Assembly: GCA_910579685.1 (NCBI GenBank)
Contig: CAJTVN010000020.1
Span: 25,046 to 89,045, forward strand
Direction: 5' to 3'
From: an uncultured Lachnospiraceae bacterium
GTDB taxonomy: Bacteria; Bacillota; Clostridia; Lachnospirales; Lachnospiraceae
DNA: 64,000 nt
Shown here: positions 25,301 through 34,877 of the stretch, in pieces
How positions within the stretch are numbered: position 1 is the first letter of the stretch
How the letters are laid out: each line of letters begins with the position of its first letter
Position numbers and translations under genes: made by a program
Notes under the pieces: model-generated
Databases searched by the model: none
Told to the model about the DNA's origin: nothing
Seen by the model: the letters and a program-made list of their open reading frames with translations, nothing else

Positions 25301-26998
25301 ATGAAAAAAACAATTATTCCCATAGTGGTTGCCGTCGTCCTTATTATCATTATCGGAGGCGTCAGCATAGGCGTCAGATTATTTGAAAAATATTCCTACT
25401 CCAGGGAGCGGGCGGATCTGAATGAATATTTCGCCATCAGCTCCCAGGAGGATGTGGCCATTATACTGGGGAATGAGATGATTGAGGAACGGGCAAGGCT
25501 GATCGACGGTATTTATTATCTGGAGCTGCCCTTTGTTCATCAATATTTTAATGATAGATTTTATGAGGACAAAAAGGAAAATCTCCTTCTGTACGCACTG
25601 CCAGATGATGTGGTCAGATGCGAAATTTCCTCAAGTATCAGGAATACAAAGAACGGCAGCGAGGATATGGGCTATGTGATTGCGAGATACGAGGGGGACA
25701 CGCTTCTGCTTGCGGTGGATTATCTGAAACAATACGCTAATTTTTCCTGTGAGGCTTTCACGCAGCCGAACCGGCTGCAGATCGACGTCACATGGGATGA
25801 GATACAGGTTGGCGAGATTGCCAAAGACACGCAGGTCAGGATCCTCGGCGGCGTAAAGAGCGAGATCCTTGCGGATGTGGCCAGGGGCGAGAGAGTCACG
25901 GTTCTCGAGCAGATGGAAAACTGGTCAAAGGTAAAGACTGCGGATTCGGTTATCGGTTATGTGGAGAATAAAAGGCTCACGGATGTAAGGGCGCAGAGGC
26001 CCGTTCCGGTTACGGACTATGTGGAGCCGGTCTATACGGCGCTTACCAGGGATTATAAGATCAATCTGGGCTGGCATGTGGTGGCAGGGCCTGCGGGTAA
26101 CGATACCCTGGAGAGCGTGACGGCTTTGACAAAGGGGCTCAACGTGATATCCCCCACCTGGTTCAAGCTCTCCGATAATCAGGGCGGCTTTACCAGCTTT
26201 GCCTCCTCCGATTATGTCTCAAAAGCCCACGGCATGGGCCTTGAGGTGTGGGCGCTGATTGAAAATATAGAATATAAGGACAGTATTGACATGTATGCGA
26301 TTCTCTCATCCACAAGTACGAGGGCGAAGCTGATCTCGGATCTCGTAAGCACCGTGGAAGAGTACGGGATCGATGGCATCAACGTGGATTTCGAGCAGAT
26401 CAGCGTGGACTGCGGAGAGCATTTTATCCAGTTTATCCGCGAGCTTTCCATTCCCTGCCGGGAAAAGGGAATCGTGCTTTCCGTGGATAACTACGTTCCG
26501 AGAGGTTACAATGACCATTATGACCGGAAGGAACAGGGACTTGTGGCGGACTATGTGATCATCATGGGATATGACGAGCACTTTGCGGGAAGCTCAGAGG
26601 CGGGAAGCGTGGCCTCCATTGATTTTGTGGAGGAAGGAATTCAGAAAACCGTGGATCAGGTTCCGGCTAAAAAGGTTATCAATGCGGTTCCCTTTTATAC
26701 GAGGATATGGGAGACAACGGGCAGCAGCATCAGCAGTCAGGCGGTGGGAATGGAGATGGCGCAGGAATATGTGTCCGCCCACGGCATCGTCACGGAGTGG
26801 AACGAAGCGGTCTGCCAGAATTATGGAGAATACACATCAGGCGACACTCTTTTCCAGGTGTGGTTAGAGGATGAGGATTCCATCCGTGTTAAGCTGAATA
26901 TCATGGAAAAATACGGAATCGGCGGTGTGGCCAGCTGGAGGCTTGGATTTGAAAAACCGGAAATATGGGACGTGATCGGAGAGTATCTGAATCAGTAA
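25301..26998 (+). CDS. Membrane-anchored SH3-GH18 glycoside hydrolase
   Basis: A 565-residue protein with an N-terminal signal anchor (residues 4-24). A globular region follows, then a bacterial SH3 domain (about 180-228, GEIAKDTQVRILGG), and a C-terminal glycoside hydrolase 18 domain (about 245-560). The catalytic strand reads DGINVDFEQI with the glutamate acid, and NAVPFYTRIWE follows. GH18 members of this layout (YaaH/YdhD type) act on peptidoglycan during spore germination or remodelling. Placement before a CwlD-like amidase supports a wall role. A strong terminator follows. Confidence 0.87.
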   Translation: MKKTIIPIVVAVVLIIIIGGVSIGVRLFEKYSYSRERADLNEYFAISSQEDVAIILGNEMIEERARLIDGIYYLELPFVHQYFNDRFYEDKKENLLLYALPDDVVRCEISSSIRNTKNGSEDMGYVIARYEGDTLLLAVDYLKQYANFSCEAFTQPNRLQIDVTWDEIQVGEIAKDTQVRILGGVKSEILADVARGERVTVLEQMENWSKVKTADSVIGYVENKRLTDVRAQRPVPVTDYVEPVYTALTRDYKINLGWHVVAGPAGNDTLESVTALTKGLNVISPTWFKLSDNQGGFTSFASSDYVSKAHGMGLEVWALIENIEYKDSIDMYAILSSTSTRAKLISDLVSTVEEYGIDGINVDFEQISVDCGEHFIQFIRELSIPCREKGIVLSVDNYVPRGYNDHYDRKEQGLVADYVIIMGYDEHFAGSSEAGSVASIDFVEEGIQKTVDQVPAKKVINAVPFYTRIWETTGSSISSQAVGMEMAQEYVSAHGIVTEWNEAVCQNYGEYTSGDTLFQVWLEDEDSIRVKLNIMEKYGIGGVASWRLGFEKPEIWDVIGEYLNQ

Positions 26999-27024
26999 AG
27001 CGAAATATCTGAGAGGAAAGGACA

Positions 27025-27054
27025 GGCTGTGGGTTATACCCACAGCCCTTTTTT
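27025..27054 (+). terminator. Terminator after the GH18 gene
   Basis: GGCTGTGGGT pairs perfectly over 10 bp with ACCCACAGCC around TAT and is followed by CT6. It ends only 12 bp before the start of the amidase reading frame. Confidence 0.88.
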
Positions 27055-27066
27055 CATAGATATATT

Positions 27067-27819
27067 GTGAAGCGGGATACGGCGGTTGAGTGGATGACGG
27101 AGAATCAGAGCAGGGTATTAAAACTGGTGATGGCAGGAATTTTACTGTTTTCCATGTTTGTGGTGGCAAGAGAAGGTGCGGCTTATGTGTTCTCAAATAA
27201 GGTGTTGGAATCAGAAACGGGGCCGGCGGCAGGAGAGGAAAGGATCTGTATCGTGATCGATGCGGGACACGGAGGGGCGGATCCCGGAAAAGTTGGGATT
27301 AACGGCGCCCTGGAGAAGGACGTCAATCTTGAGATCGCTCTTATGCTGAAGAAATTTCTGGAGGCGGAGGATTTTACGGTGGTAATGACAAGAGAGGACG
27401 AAAACGGGCTGTATGACGAGAACGCTTCCAACAAGAAGGTGCAGGATATGAAAAGGCGTCTGGAGATCATAGAGAAGGCGGATCCGGCTCTTGTGGTGAG
27501 CATTCATCAGAACAGCTACCATGAGGAGTATGTGAAGGGAGCGCAGGTTTTTTACTATGCGACCAGTGAAAAGGGCAGGAAGCTCGCAGATATTCTGCAG
27601 GAACAGCTTGCACTTCTGGATCCGGAGAACAAGCGGCAGGCAAAGGGAAATGACAGCTATTATCTGTTGAAAAAGACAGGGAAGCCGATCGTGATCGTGG
27701 AGTGCGGTTTTCTCTCCAACCAAAAAGAGGCGGAAAAACTGATGACATCCCTGTATCAGGAAAAACTTGCCTGGAACATTCATATGGGAGTCGTGAAATA
27801 TTTAAACAGTGCCGGATGA
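27067..27819 (+). CDS. N-acetylmuramoyl-L-alanine amidase (Amidase_3)
   Basis: A zinc amidase that cleaves the MurNAc-L-alanine bond of peptidoglycan. A membrane anchor (about 18-40) is followed by the catalytic domain (about 60-248): zinc His in DAGHGGADPGK, Glu in LEKDVNLEIAL, zinc His in SIHQNSYHE, and catalytic Glu in VIVECGFLSN. This matches CwlD-like spore-cortex enzymes. The GTG at 27067 has no clear ribosome binding site and lies right after a terminator; ATG 27094 is an alternative start. If the latter is used, TATATT at 27061-27066 could be its -10. Confidence 0.88.
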   Translation: MKRDTAVEWMTENQSRVLKLVMAGILLFSMFVVAREGAAYVFSNKVLESETGPAAGEERICIVIDAGHGGADPGKVGINGALEKDVNLEIALMLKKFLEAEDFTVVMTREDENGLYDENASNKKVQDMKRRLEIIEKADPALVVSIHQNSYHEEYVKGAQVFYYATSEKGRKLADILQEQLALLDPENKRQAKGNDSYYLLKKTGKPIVIVECGFLSNQKEAEKLMTSLYQEKLAWNIHMGVVKYLNSAG

Positions 27820-27890
27820 TCGCTGGAGTTTGATTCCTGCGAGCAATGAGCCAAGCGGCCGCAAGCAGATATTTGGCGAATGCCGCAAGG

Positions 27891-27981
27891 GTCAACAACC
27901 CCCGTTGCCTGCAGCGGGATTGTTGACTCCGGGCAAAAAAGGTGTGAGGCTGCGGGAATTGTCCTGTGCCACACACCTTTT
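27891..27981. terminator. Two stacked hairpins between amidase and phosphorelay genes
   Basis: GTCAACAA (27891-27898) pairs with TTGTTGAC (27920-27927), enclosing CCCG/CGGG. AAAAGGTGTG (27937-27946) then pairs with CACACCTTTT (27972-27981). The second serves as a terminator in both directions, with T6 on the minus strand after the kinase gene. The 184-bp interval has no gene. Confidence 0.7.
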
Positions 27982-28003
27982 GTAATATTTATTTGTCCGG
28001 GCG

Positions 28004-30697
28004 TCAATCGGTTGTGTTGGATGCCTCGGAGAAAGTAATGTTTACATCATTCCTTCGCACGAACAGCAGACCGAAGGAGCCGGGGCCGCAGTTGCTTGCG
28101 ATGGCAGCGGAGGCCTGCTGCAGATAAATGCGCTCGAAGGGGCAGTACTGCCGCACCAGATTCTGGATATACTGAAGCTTTTCTTCATCCAGTCCGGCAT
28201 AGGTGATGAAGAGGATACGCCGGTCTATGTTTTTTGGATTGAGGAGCATTTTACGGATATAGCGTCTTGCCATGTGCGCAAAGCTGCCGATCTCTATGCC
28301 GCTTACGATCATTTTGCTGTTGCGGAGCATGATGATCGGGTGCAGCAGAAGCGCATCGCAGAGAATCCGTATTCTTTTGGAAATCTGTCCCGCCTGGCAC
28401 ATCATGTGTGTGTTGTCAATGATAAATGCGGAGGAAATATAATGCCGGAGCCTTTTGAGCGTCTCCGCGATTTCCGCCCTTGGGACATGATTTTCAGCCA
28501 TGGAGGCGGCATAGAGCACGGCAAGGCCCATACTGCTTGAGAGATGGCCCGAATCCAGCACCGTGACATTCTCAAAGGATTTTGCCGCTTCAAGGGCGTT
28601 CTGGTAGCCCTGGCTGGTGTGTCTGGCCATGGTAATGTGTATCACGTTCTGGGCCTCTGTCAGATTCTGAGCAAAAAACCTTTCGTAATCCTCCACGTCC
28701 GGAGCCTGGGAAAGGCCGGTTTTCCCGCTGGCCATATGAGAGAGCAGCTCGTCCGGGCTTAGCTCCAGATTATCCAGAAACCGCCCGTGCTCTGTACGGA
28801 CATAGTAGGGACATACGGAAATGCCAAATTCCCGGATCAGAGCCTGCGGAAGATCGCACACACTGTCCGTGGTGATCATGAGAGATCTTCTTCTGGCCTG
28901 CTCAAAGATAAGAATGTCTTTCCCAATCTCCGACTGATTGGCCTGCTCATTCATTGTGATCAGTTCTTTTGGAAGAATACTGAGGATTGCAGCCTCAAGC
29001 AGTGCGCCGCTGACGGGTTTTGCCAGATAGCCTGCAAACCCTTCCCTGTGGTAGAGAAGCTTGTTGTTGCTTCCCGCATTGGCGGTGAGCGCAATCACGG
29101 GAACATTTTGACACAATCCGCCGGGCTGTGTGCGCAGGGCGTGAAGGCATTCGATTCCGTCCATTTCGGGCATCAGATGATCCATGAGAATTGCGTCATA
29201 ATGCTGATACTGCGTCAGCTTAAGGCATTGTGCAGCGCTGGGCGCCGTGTCAATCTGAACCTTTGTCTGCGCAAGGAGCTTTTGCACCACCTTCAGATTC
29301 ATGTCGTTGTCGTCCACCACCAGTATATGGGCGTCCGGAGCCTCAAAGCTCTGATGATACTGTTCTCCCTCGCGGACTCTGGAACGGGAAGCCAGTGTAA
29401 AGGCTCCAAGCTCCCTGCCGTCCACGATATCTTGCTCCAGTGTGACGACAAAGGTGGAGCCTTTGGTGTAAACACTGTTGACACTGATCTCTCCGCCCAT
29501 CAGCCCCACCAGCTGGTGAACAATGCTGAGTCCGAGGCCGGTTCCCTCGATATGACGGTTTCTCTCCTCGTCCACCCGTTTAAACGCATTGAAAATGTAG
29601 GGTATGTTTTCCTTCTTTACACCCTGTCCGGTATCCTCCACGGAATACCAGACGCGTACCCGGTTCAGGCCCAGGCGTTCGCACCGGACAGAAAGGCAGA
29701 CAGAGCCCTCGAAGGTGTATTTTACCGCATTGTTGAGCAGATTGATCAAAACCTGCTTGATCCGGATCTCATCTCCGCAGAGCATGCTTGGAATGGAGGG
29801 ATCCACGTGCAGCTGGAATTCCAGGCCCTTTTCCTTTGCCTTGATCCAGATCATATTCACGATTTCCGAAAAAAGAGCCCCTGTCTCATAGGAAACGTTC
29901 ACGATCTCCATTTTTCCGGATTTGATTTTGGACAGATCCAGAATATCATTGATAAGAGTCAGAAGCATTTTGCTTGCGCCCTGAATATTTCTTGCGTTTT
30001 CGGCCACTTCCTGTGAGATGTCGCCCCGGAGAATGATCTCGTTTAAACCGATAATCGTGTTGATGGGAGTGCGGATTTCGTGACTCATACTGGAGAAAAA
30101 ATGATTCTCCGCCTGGTTCAGCTCCTCGATCTCCTTTTTCTGCTGTCTGGTAAGCTCGTTTTCCTCCTCGTAAAGCCTGGTCAGAAACAGGAGAAGGACG
30201 CTGGTCAGCGCACCTACCAGAATGACGGAAGCAGCGGAATCAAGGAAGGAATGGCGCCGGGTATTCTGCGCTACAAATTCCGGGAAATACAGGGCCGCAT
30301 AGTAGCACAGCAGCGTCTCCGCCGAACAGAGCAGGAAAAAGGCTCCCTTGCGCCTGCCTTCCAGAGTAATGCTGATATAGATAAAACAGAGCACAAACCA
30401 TTCGGGCATCCCGCTGTAAAAGCCGCCCGCCGTAAAAAAACTCAGAGGAAAAAGAAAGAGAAGCAATACGGAAATAACGGTTGCGCCCGTATGAATACAA
30501 TCCTTTCGAATGCTGATCTTTACAATTAGGGAGATACAGACAAGGCTGGCCGCCAGAATCAACAGGTTTACAAAATTCTTGCCCATTGGAAGAATGATAA
30601 TCAGCGCAGCCATACATACGCCCGTCACCACGCGGAACATCCGCTCCTGCAGACTGATTCTGTGATCAAAGATTATTTCAAACCATTTTTTCAACAC
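28004..30697 (-). CDS. Hybrid histidine kinase-receiver fused to a DegV domain
   Basis: An 897-residue membrane protein. Domains in order: a helix-rich membrane sensor with five or six segments (about 20-175), a coiled linker, HisKA with the phosphorylated His206 in SHEIRTP, and HATPase (DTGQGVKKENIPYIF and GTGLGLSIV, about 310-420). A receiver with Asp506 in LMDHLMPEMDG follows (about 457-575), then a DegV-type fatty-acid-binding domain (about 607-890). The DegV part shows ITTDSVCDLP, SQAPDVEDY and VLDSGHLSSSMGL. GTG 30697 is the start because AGGAGG lies 9 bp upstream; it overlaps the preceding gene by 20 bp. I know no described kinase with a DegV output domain. Confidence 0.85.
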   Translation of the reverse strand: MLKKWFEIIFDHRISLQERMFRVVTGVCMAALIIILPMGKNFVNLLILAASLVCISLIVKISIRKDCIHTGATVISVLLLFLFPLSFFTAGGFYSGMPEWFVLCFIYISITLEGRRKGAFFLLCSAETLLCYYAALYFPEFVAQNTRRHSFLDSAASVILVGALTSVLLLFLTRLYEEENELTRQQKKEIEELNQAENHFFSSMSHEIRTPINTIIGLNEIILRGDISQEVAENARNIQGASKMLLTLINDILDLSKIKSGKMEIVNVSYETGALFSEIVNMIWIKAKEKGLEFQLHVDPSIPSMLCGDEIRIKQVLINLLNNAVKYTFEGSVCLSVRCERLGLNRVRVWYSVEDTGQGVKKENIPYIFNAFKRVDEERNRHIEGTGLGLSIVHQLVGLMGGEISVNSVYTKGSTFVVTLEQDIVDGRELGAFTLASRSRVREGEQYHQSFEAPDAHILVVDDNDMNLKVVQKLLAQTKVQIDTAPSAAQCLKLTQYQHYDAILMDHLMPEMDGIECLHALRTQPGGLCQNVPVIALTANAGSNNKLLYHREGFAGYLAKPVSGALLEAAILSILPKELITMNEQANQSEIGKDILIFEQARRRSLMITTDSVCDLPQALIREFGISVCPYYVRTEHGRFLDNLELSPDELLSHMASGKTGLSQAPDVEDYERFFAQNLTEAQNVIHITMARHTSQGYQNALEAAKSFENVTVLDSGHLSSSMGLAVLYAASMAENHVPRAEIAETLKRLRHYISSAFIIDNTHMMCQAGQISKRIRILCDALLLHPIIMLRNSKMIVSGIEIGSFAHMARRYIRKMLLNPKNIDRRILFITYAGLDEEKLQYIQNLVRQYCPFERIYLQQASAAIASNCGPGSFGLLFVRRNDVNITFSEASNTTD

Positions 30698-33263
30698 CTG
30701 GCGTTTCCTCCTGTCTTTCAAGTAATCCGGCAATGCTCCCGCAGACCTGGTCATAGAGAGCGAGGAGAGGGGGGTGATTCTGGCGGATATAGTCCGTATC
30801 CCCTTTCTTTCCCGCCTGCTCTAAGGCCTTTGCCTGTTCGGAGAGCAGCTCCGCTCCAATGGTAAGCGAGGTGCTTTTCAGGGCGTGGACCTTGACGGCG
30901 TAATCCGCCCAGTTGGCGGCTTCATAGAGGGAGACAATTTCCGCTTTCTTTTCCCCGCCCTGCTCGCAGAACATCTGCAGCATTTCCCAATAGAAATCCT
31001 CCTCCCCGGCACAGTAATCCAGCCCAAGATGCACGTTAATGCCGGCCTGGAGAAGAGCGTCAAAGGGTGTGCCCGGCTCTTGCGCCGCGTTTTCCTCTTG
31101 CGGCACTGCGGCCTGCGAGGCGGCGGGCTGGACAGCGGTTTGAGGCTCCGCTGCGGCGGCGGGGACATCATCCTGCCGCACGGGTACCGGACTGACAGGC
31201 GCCGTTCCGTACTGAATGCAGTTCTTTGGGAGAACCTTTCGCAGCACACGTTCCAGGACGGCGCGCTCGATTGGTTTTGGTATGAATTCCGTGAATCCCT
31301 CGCTGCGGAACATTTCCCTTGCGCCGCTTAGGGTGTTGGCGGTCAGGGCGATCACAGGAAGATCCTGATAGATTCCGCCCTCCATCTCCCGGATTTTCCG
31401 GAGTGTTTCCACGCCGTCAAATCCGGGCATCATATGATCCAGAAAAATAACGTCATAGGAAATGTCGCTGCAGCGCCGGATGGCATCTCTTCCGCTCGGA
31501 CAGGTATCCACCTGGATTCCGTAACTTCCAAGCACTCCCTTTGCGACCACGAGATTCATTTCCTCGTCGTCAACGGCAAGGGCGCGCACGCCCACGCAGG
31601 AGAATGGCCTGCGGCCTGCGGCCTGCGCTTCCTCAAAACCATTTTCCTTCATCTCGCCGTTTAAAAGATTCACCACGGAAAGGGCAAAGAAGGGTTTGCG
31701 GATCACCAGAAGACGGCTGCCCGTATCAGGCAGAAAATTGCGTTCCGCAATCACCACTACCCTGAGCGTGTCCGCCAGCTCTTCATAATATGAGCAGTTT
31801 TCCTCGTATTCGGACTGTGCGATAAACACGTGAGTCAGAGGATGGCTGCGCTGCAGTTTTAAGAGCCCCTCAAAATTGTGAGCCTGGTAACCCTCGATCC
31901 CCAGACCTTCCACCATATGTAAAATCATGTTGTCATAATATTTCCTGATTTCGTCACAGCTGTAGCGCTCCGGACGGAAATAGCATGCGATACACAGTCG
32001 CTCCACATCATGAATGAGCATGGTCGGCGTGTAGTCAGCCACCTCCTGGGGGATGGCGATATGAACCTGAAGGCCCTGCAGCCCTTTGCTGTCAAAATAG
32101 ATAAAACCGCCCATCGCATGGAGCAGGCCCCGGGCAATGGGAAGACCCAGCCCCAGTCCGCCGGCAAAGCGGCTGCTTCCGGAATCCGCCTGGTAAAAAT
32201 CATCGCACATCTGTGCCAGCTGAGAGGCTGTCATGCCTATTCCCGTATCGCTGATATCTATGATCAGATTGATTCCGTAGCTCTCCCGGCGGAACCCGAT
32301 ACAGACGTTTATCCCGCCCTCCTCCGTGAACTTGAGGGAATTCTCCAGAAGGATTTTCAGAACGTGGGAAAGCTTTTCTGCGTCCCCGATAAGGACGGCG
32401 GGCATTTTCGGATCCATGTCAAACACCATTTCCAGCTGATGTATGTTGCTCTGCATGGCCGCCATGGTAATCACGTCATTGAGCACCGATGTGATCATAT
32501 ACGGCTCTTTTGACGGGGTCAGCGTACCCTCTGCGATCTCCGTATAGTCCAGCATGTTATTGATCTGGTTGGTGAGACGTTTTCCGGCCAGCTGGATGGA
32601 CCGCACGTCCTCTCGGACCTCCTTAGAAACGTCTTTTTCCAGGATGACCTCGCTGATGCCGAGCACCATGTTGATGGGTGTGCGCAGCTCATGGGACACA
32701 TTGGACAGAAACTCGGCATTCTGCCGCCCTGCGGTTTCCAGCTGGGACAGGATGCCCGCCTGCAGATCCCGGTCCTCGCACCTTCGGTTGATGCGGTACA
32801 GGGCAATGGCCGCAGAGCCCGCCACCACGGTTGCGCCGAAACCAAGACGAACCACGTCCCGCGGCCCCATGTCCGGATGGATGGTATGCAGGAAAAAGAA
32901 ATGGTAGAGAAGCTCTGTCAGATAGAGCGCAATCGTTATATACGGCAGCTTTTTTTTGTCAAACATGGAAAAAATAAGAAGTATCATGCAGGCAACGGCA
33001 GGGATGTCAAAGAGAATCACATTGTGAACCCCAAAGAAAAAGAAACCGATCATCAAAAGGCCGGCGCACAAGTTTTCATAAAAGTTCTCGGACCCCACCC
33101 TTGCGATATGGAAAAACCATACCAGGGAATTGCCCACCACGATGATCGGAACCATCCAGAGTTCCCAGGACATGGACAGGGTGAGCAGGATCAGCATGGT
33201 GCCAAACATAGTGACTATGCAGGCCAGAAGAAGGTGGATGCTTGTCTGACTTCTCTCTCTCAT
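30678..33263 (-). CDS. Hybrid histidine kinase with receiver and Hpt domains
   Basis: An 861-residue phosphorelay protein. Five or six membrane helices (about 10-155) precede HisKA with His191 in SHELRTPIN, a HATPase with DTGIGMTASQL and GGLGLGLPIARG, and a divergent receiver-like segment. A canonical receiver follows (LAVDDEEMN, FLDHMMPGFDG, IALTANTLSG), and a C-terminal Hpt domain with the histidine in VHALKSTSLTIG. A Pro/Ala-rich linker joins receiver and Hpt. The gene overlaps both neighbours (ATGA with the upstream receiver gene, 20 bp with the downstream kinase), so the three are translated together. Confidence 0.92.
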   Translation of the reverse strand: MRERSQTSIHLLLACIVTMFGTMLILLTLSMSWELWMVPIIVVGNSLVWFFHIARVGSENFYENLCAGLLMIGFFFFGVHNVILFDIPAVACMILLIFSMFDKKKLPYITIALYLTELLYHFFFLHTIHPDMGPRDVVRLGFGATVVAGSAAIALYRINRRCEDRDLQAGILSQLETAGRQNAEFLSNVSHELRTPINMVLGISEVILEKDVSKEVREDVRSIQLAGKRLTNQINNMLDYTEIAEGTLTPSKEPYMITSVLNDVITMAAMQSNIHQLEMVFDMDPKMPAVLIGDAEKLSHVLKILLENSLKFTEEGGINVCIGFRRESYGINLIIDISDTGIGMTASQLAQMCDDFYQADSGSSRFAGGLGLGLPIARGLLHAMGGFIYFDSKGLQGLQVHIAIPQEVADYTPTMLIHDVERLCIACYFRPERYSCDEIRKYYDNMILHMVEGLGIEGYQAHNFEGLLKLQRSHPLTHVFIAQSEYEENCSYYEELADTLRVVVIAERNFLPDTGSRLLVIRKPFFALSVVNLLNGEMKENGFEEAQAAGRRPFSCVGVRALAVDDEEMNLVVAKGVLGSYGIQVDTCPSGRDAIRRCSDISYDVIFLDHMMPGFDGVETLRKIREMEGGIYQDLPVIALTANTLSGAREMFRSEGFTEFIPKPIERAVLERVLRKVLPKNCIQYGTAPVSPVPVRQDDVPAAAAEPQTAVQPAASQAAVPQEENAAQEPGTPFDALLQAGINVHLGLDYCAGEEDFYWEMLQMFCEQGGEKKAEIVSLYEAANWADYAVKVHALKSTSLTIGAELLSEQAKALEQAGKKGDTDYIRQNHPPLLALYDQVCGSIAGLLERQEETPGVEKMV

Positions 33264-33622
33264 TTTTTCTCAAGCCCCATTGCGATGCGCCTGAGGAGCT
33301 CCTGCGGGGTAAAGGGCTTTTTTAGGTAATTGACCGCTCCTAACATGATGGCGTTTAAAACGTCGTCCTCATCCCCGGAGGCTGTCAGAAAAATAACGGG
33401 GATATCAATCGCAAGCCCTTTCATGCGTTTAAAGGTCTCAAGCCCGTCCATCTCCGGCATCGCTATATCAAGAAGGATCATGTCGGCCCGTTCGCCCTTA
33501 AGCTTATCAAGCGCCTCAAGGCCTGACCGGGCAAGGAGTACGTCGTATTCCTTCTCCAGGATCCGTTTTGTCCTCTTCAGATTCATTTCGTCATCGTCCA
33601 CTACTAAAATACATTTTTGCAT
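33260..33622 (-). CDS. Single-domain response regulator (CheY-like)
   Basis: A 120-residue stand-alone receiver: acidic pocket VVDDDEMN, phospho-acceptor Asp52 in LLDIAMPEMDG, the Thr/Ser in FLTASGDEDD, and Lys in LKKPF. No DNA-binding or enzyme domain is attached. It is first in the three-gene phosphorelay operon and most likely shuttles phosphate to or from the two hybrid kinases. Confidence 0.94.
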   Translation of the reverse strand: MQKCILVVDDDEMNLKRTKRILEKEYDVLLARSGLEALDKLKGERADMILLDIAMPEMDGLETFKRMKGLAIDIPVIFLTASGDEDDVLNAIMLGAVNYLKKPFTPQELLRRIAMGLEKK

Positions 33623-33788
33623 ACAGCTGCCTCCTTTTTGCCTGGAGATTTATGATCTCCGCAAATCAATTTTAAAATAGGATTCCAATAAAATCAAGTC
33701 CAATCATGCTGCGGAGCAATCATACTAGTCAAACGAAAAAAAATGTGATAAAGTATATTTTGACACAGAAACTTAAGGAAATCGAAAA

Positions 33789-34877
33789 ATGAAAACAAAA
33801 GTTGTCAGGATCGATGAAAATAATATAGATATGAAGGTCATTGAGGAAGCCGGAAGGATTCTGAAAAGGGGCGGCCTGGTGGCGTTTCCCACGGAGACCG
33901 TGTACGGACTTGGAGGGGACGCCCTGAGCGGGGAATCTTCCGCCAGAATCTATGCGGCAAAGGGGCGGCCCAGCGATAACCCGCTGATCATCCATATTGC
34001 GGATATGGATGATCTTTGTGCGATTGCACGGAACGTGCCTGCGGGGGCTTATCTTCTGGCGGACAGATACTGGCCGGGACCGCTTACCATGATTTTTCAC
34101 AAGGCGGATATTGTGCCGAATGCCACAACCGGAGGCCTGGAAACCGTGGCGGTGCGGATGCCCTCCCATAAGACGGCCAGGGCGCTGATTCGTGCGGCGG
34201 GAGGCTTTGTGGCGGCCCCGAGCGCCAACCGTTCCGGCAGGCCAAGCCCAACCCTGGCAAAGTATGTGATCGAGGATCTGGACGGACGGGTGGATCTGAT
34301 CATCGACGGCGGACCGGCGCAGATCGGCCTGGAATCCACGATCGTTGACTTTACCGAACCGGAGCCCGTGATCCTGCGTCCGGGATATATCACGCAGGAC
34401 ATGATCAGGGAGGTCGCGGGGCAGGTGCAGACGGACCGGACCGTGATGGAAGCGGATTCGGGACAGGCTCCCAGGGCTCCGGGTATGAAATACAGGCATT
34501 ATGCGCCAAAGGGCAGTCTCTTTCTCGTACAGGGAGCGGCGGATCAGGTGTGTGCATATATTAATGAACAGACCGCCCTGAAGAGAAGGCAGGGGGTCAG
34601 GACCGGAGTGATCGCCGCCCAGGAGACGGCGGAGCGGTATACGGCGGATGTGGTGAAAAGCATGGGAAAACGCCATGACGGGGAGACGGCAGCAAGAGAG
34701 CTGTTTCGTATCCTCAGGGAATTCGATGAGGAAAACGCAGAGTTCATCTATGCGGAATTCTTTGAGGGACAGGGAGTGGGAGAAGCGGTTATGAACCGGC
34801 TTTTGAAGGCGGCAGGCCATCAGATCATACAGGCGGATACAGACAAAAAACAGGATCAGAAAGGAGAGAGGACATGA
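33789..34877 (+). CDS. tsaC: L-threonylcarbamoyladenylate synthase
   Basis: A 362-residue long-type (Sua5/YwlC) enzyme making threonylcarbamoyl-AMP for the t6A modification of ANN-decoding tRNAs. The YrdC domain (about 15-205) shows KRGGLVAFPTETVYGLGGDA, KGRPSDNPL and SANRSGRPSPT. A linker with APGMKYRHYAP then leads to the Sua5 C-terminal domain. AAGGAAAT precedes the ATG, and the gene overlaps rpiB by 4 bp. The rest of the t6A genes are not in the window. Confidence 0.95.
   Translation: MKTKVVRIDENNIDMKVIEEAGRILKRGGLVAFPTETVYGLGGDALSGESSARIYAAKGRPSDNPLIIHIADMDDLCAIARNVPAGAYLLADRYWPGPLTMIFHKADIVPNATTGGLETVAVRMPSHKTARALIRAAGGFVAAPSANRSGRPSPTLAKYVIEDLDGRVDLIIDGGPAQIGLESTIVDFTEPEPVILRPGYITQDMIREVAGQVQTDRTVMEADSGQAPRAPGMKYRHYAPKGSLFLVQGAADQVCAYINEQTALKRRQGVRTGVIAAQETAERYTADVVKSMGKRHDGETAARELFRILREFDEENAEFIYAEFFEGQGVGEAVMNRLLKAAGHQIIQADTDKKQDQKGERT

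Noticed and set aside
28787..30016. 409-codon plus-strand frame
   Set aside because: Antisense to the kinase-DegV gene, which has intact catalytic motifs in its own frame.
33729..34820. 363-codon minus-strand frame
   Set aside because: Antisense to tsaC; no domain, composition of a shadow frame.
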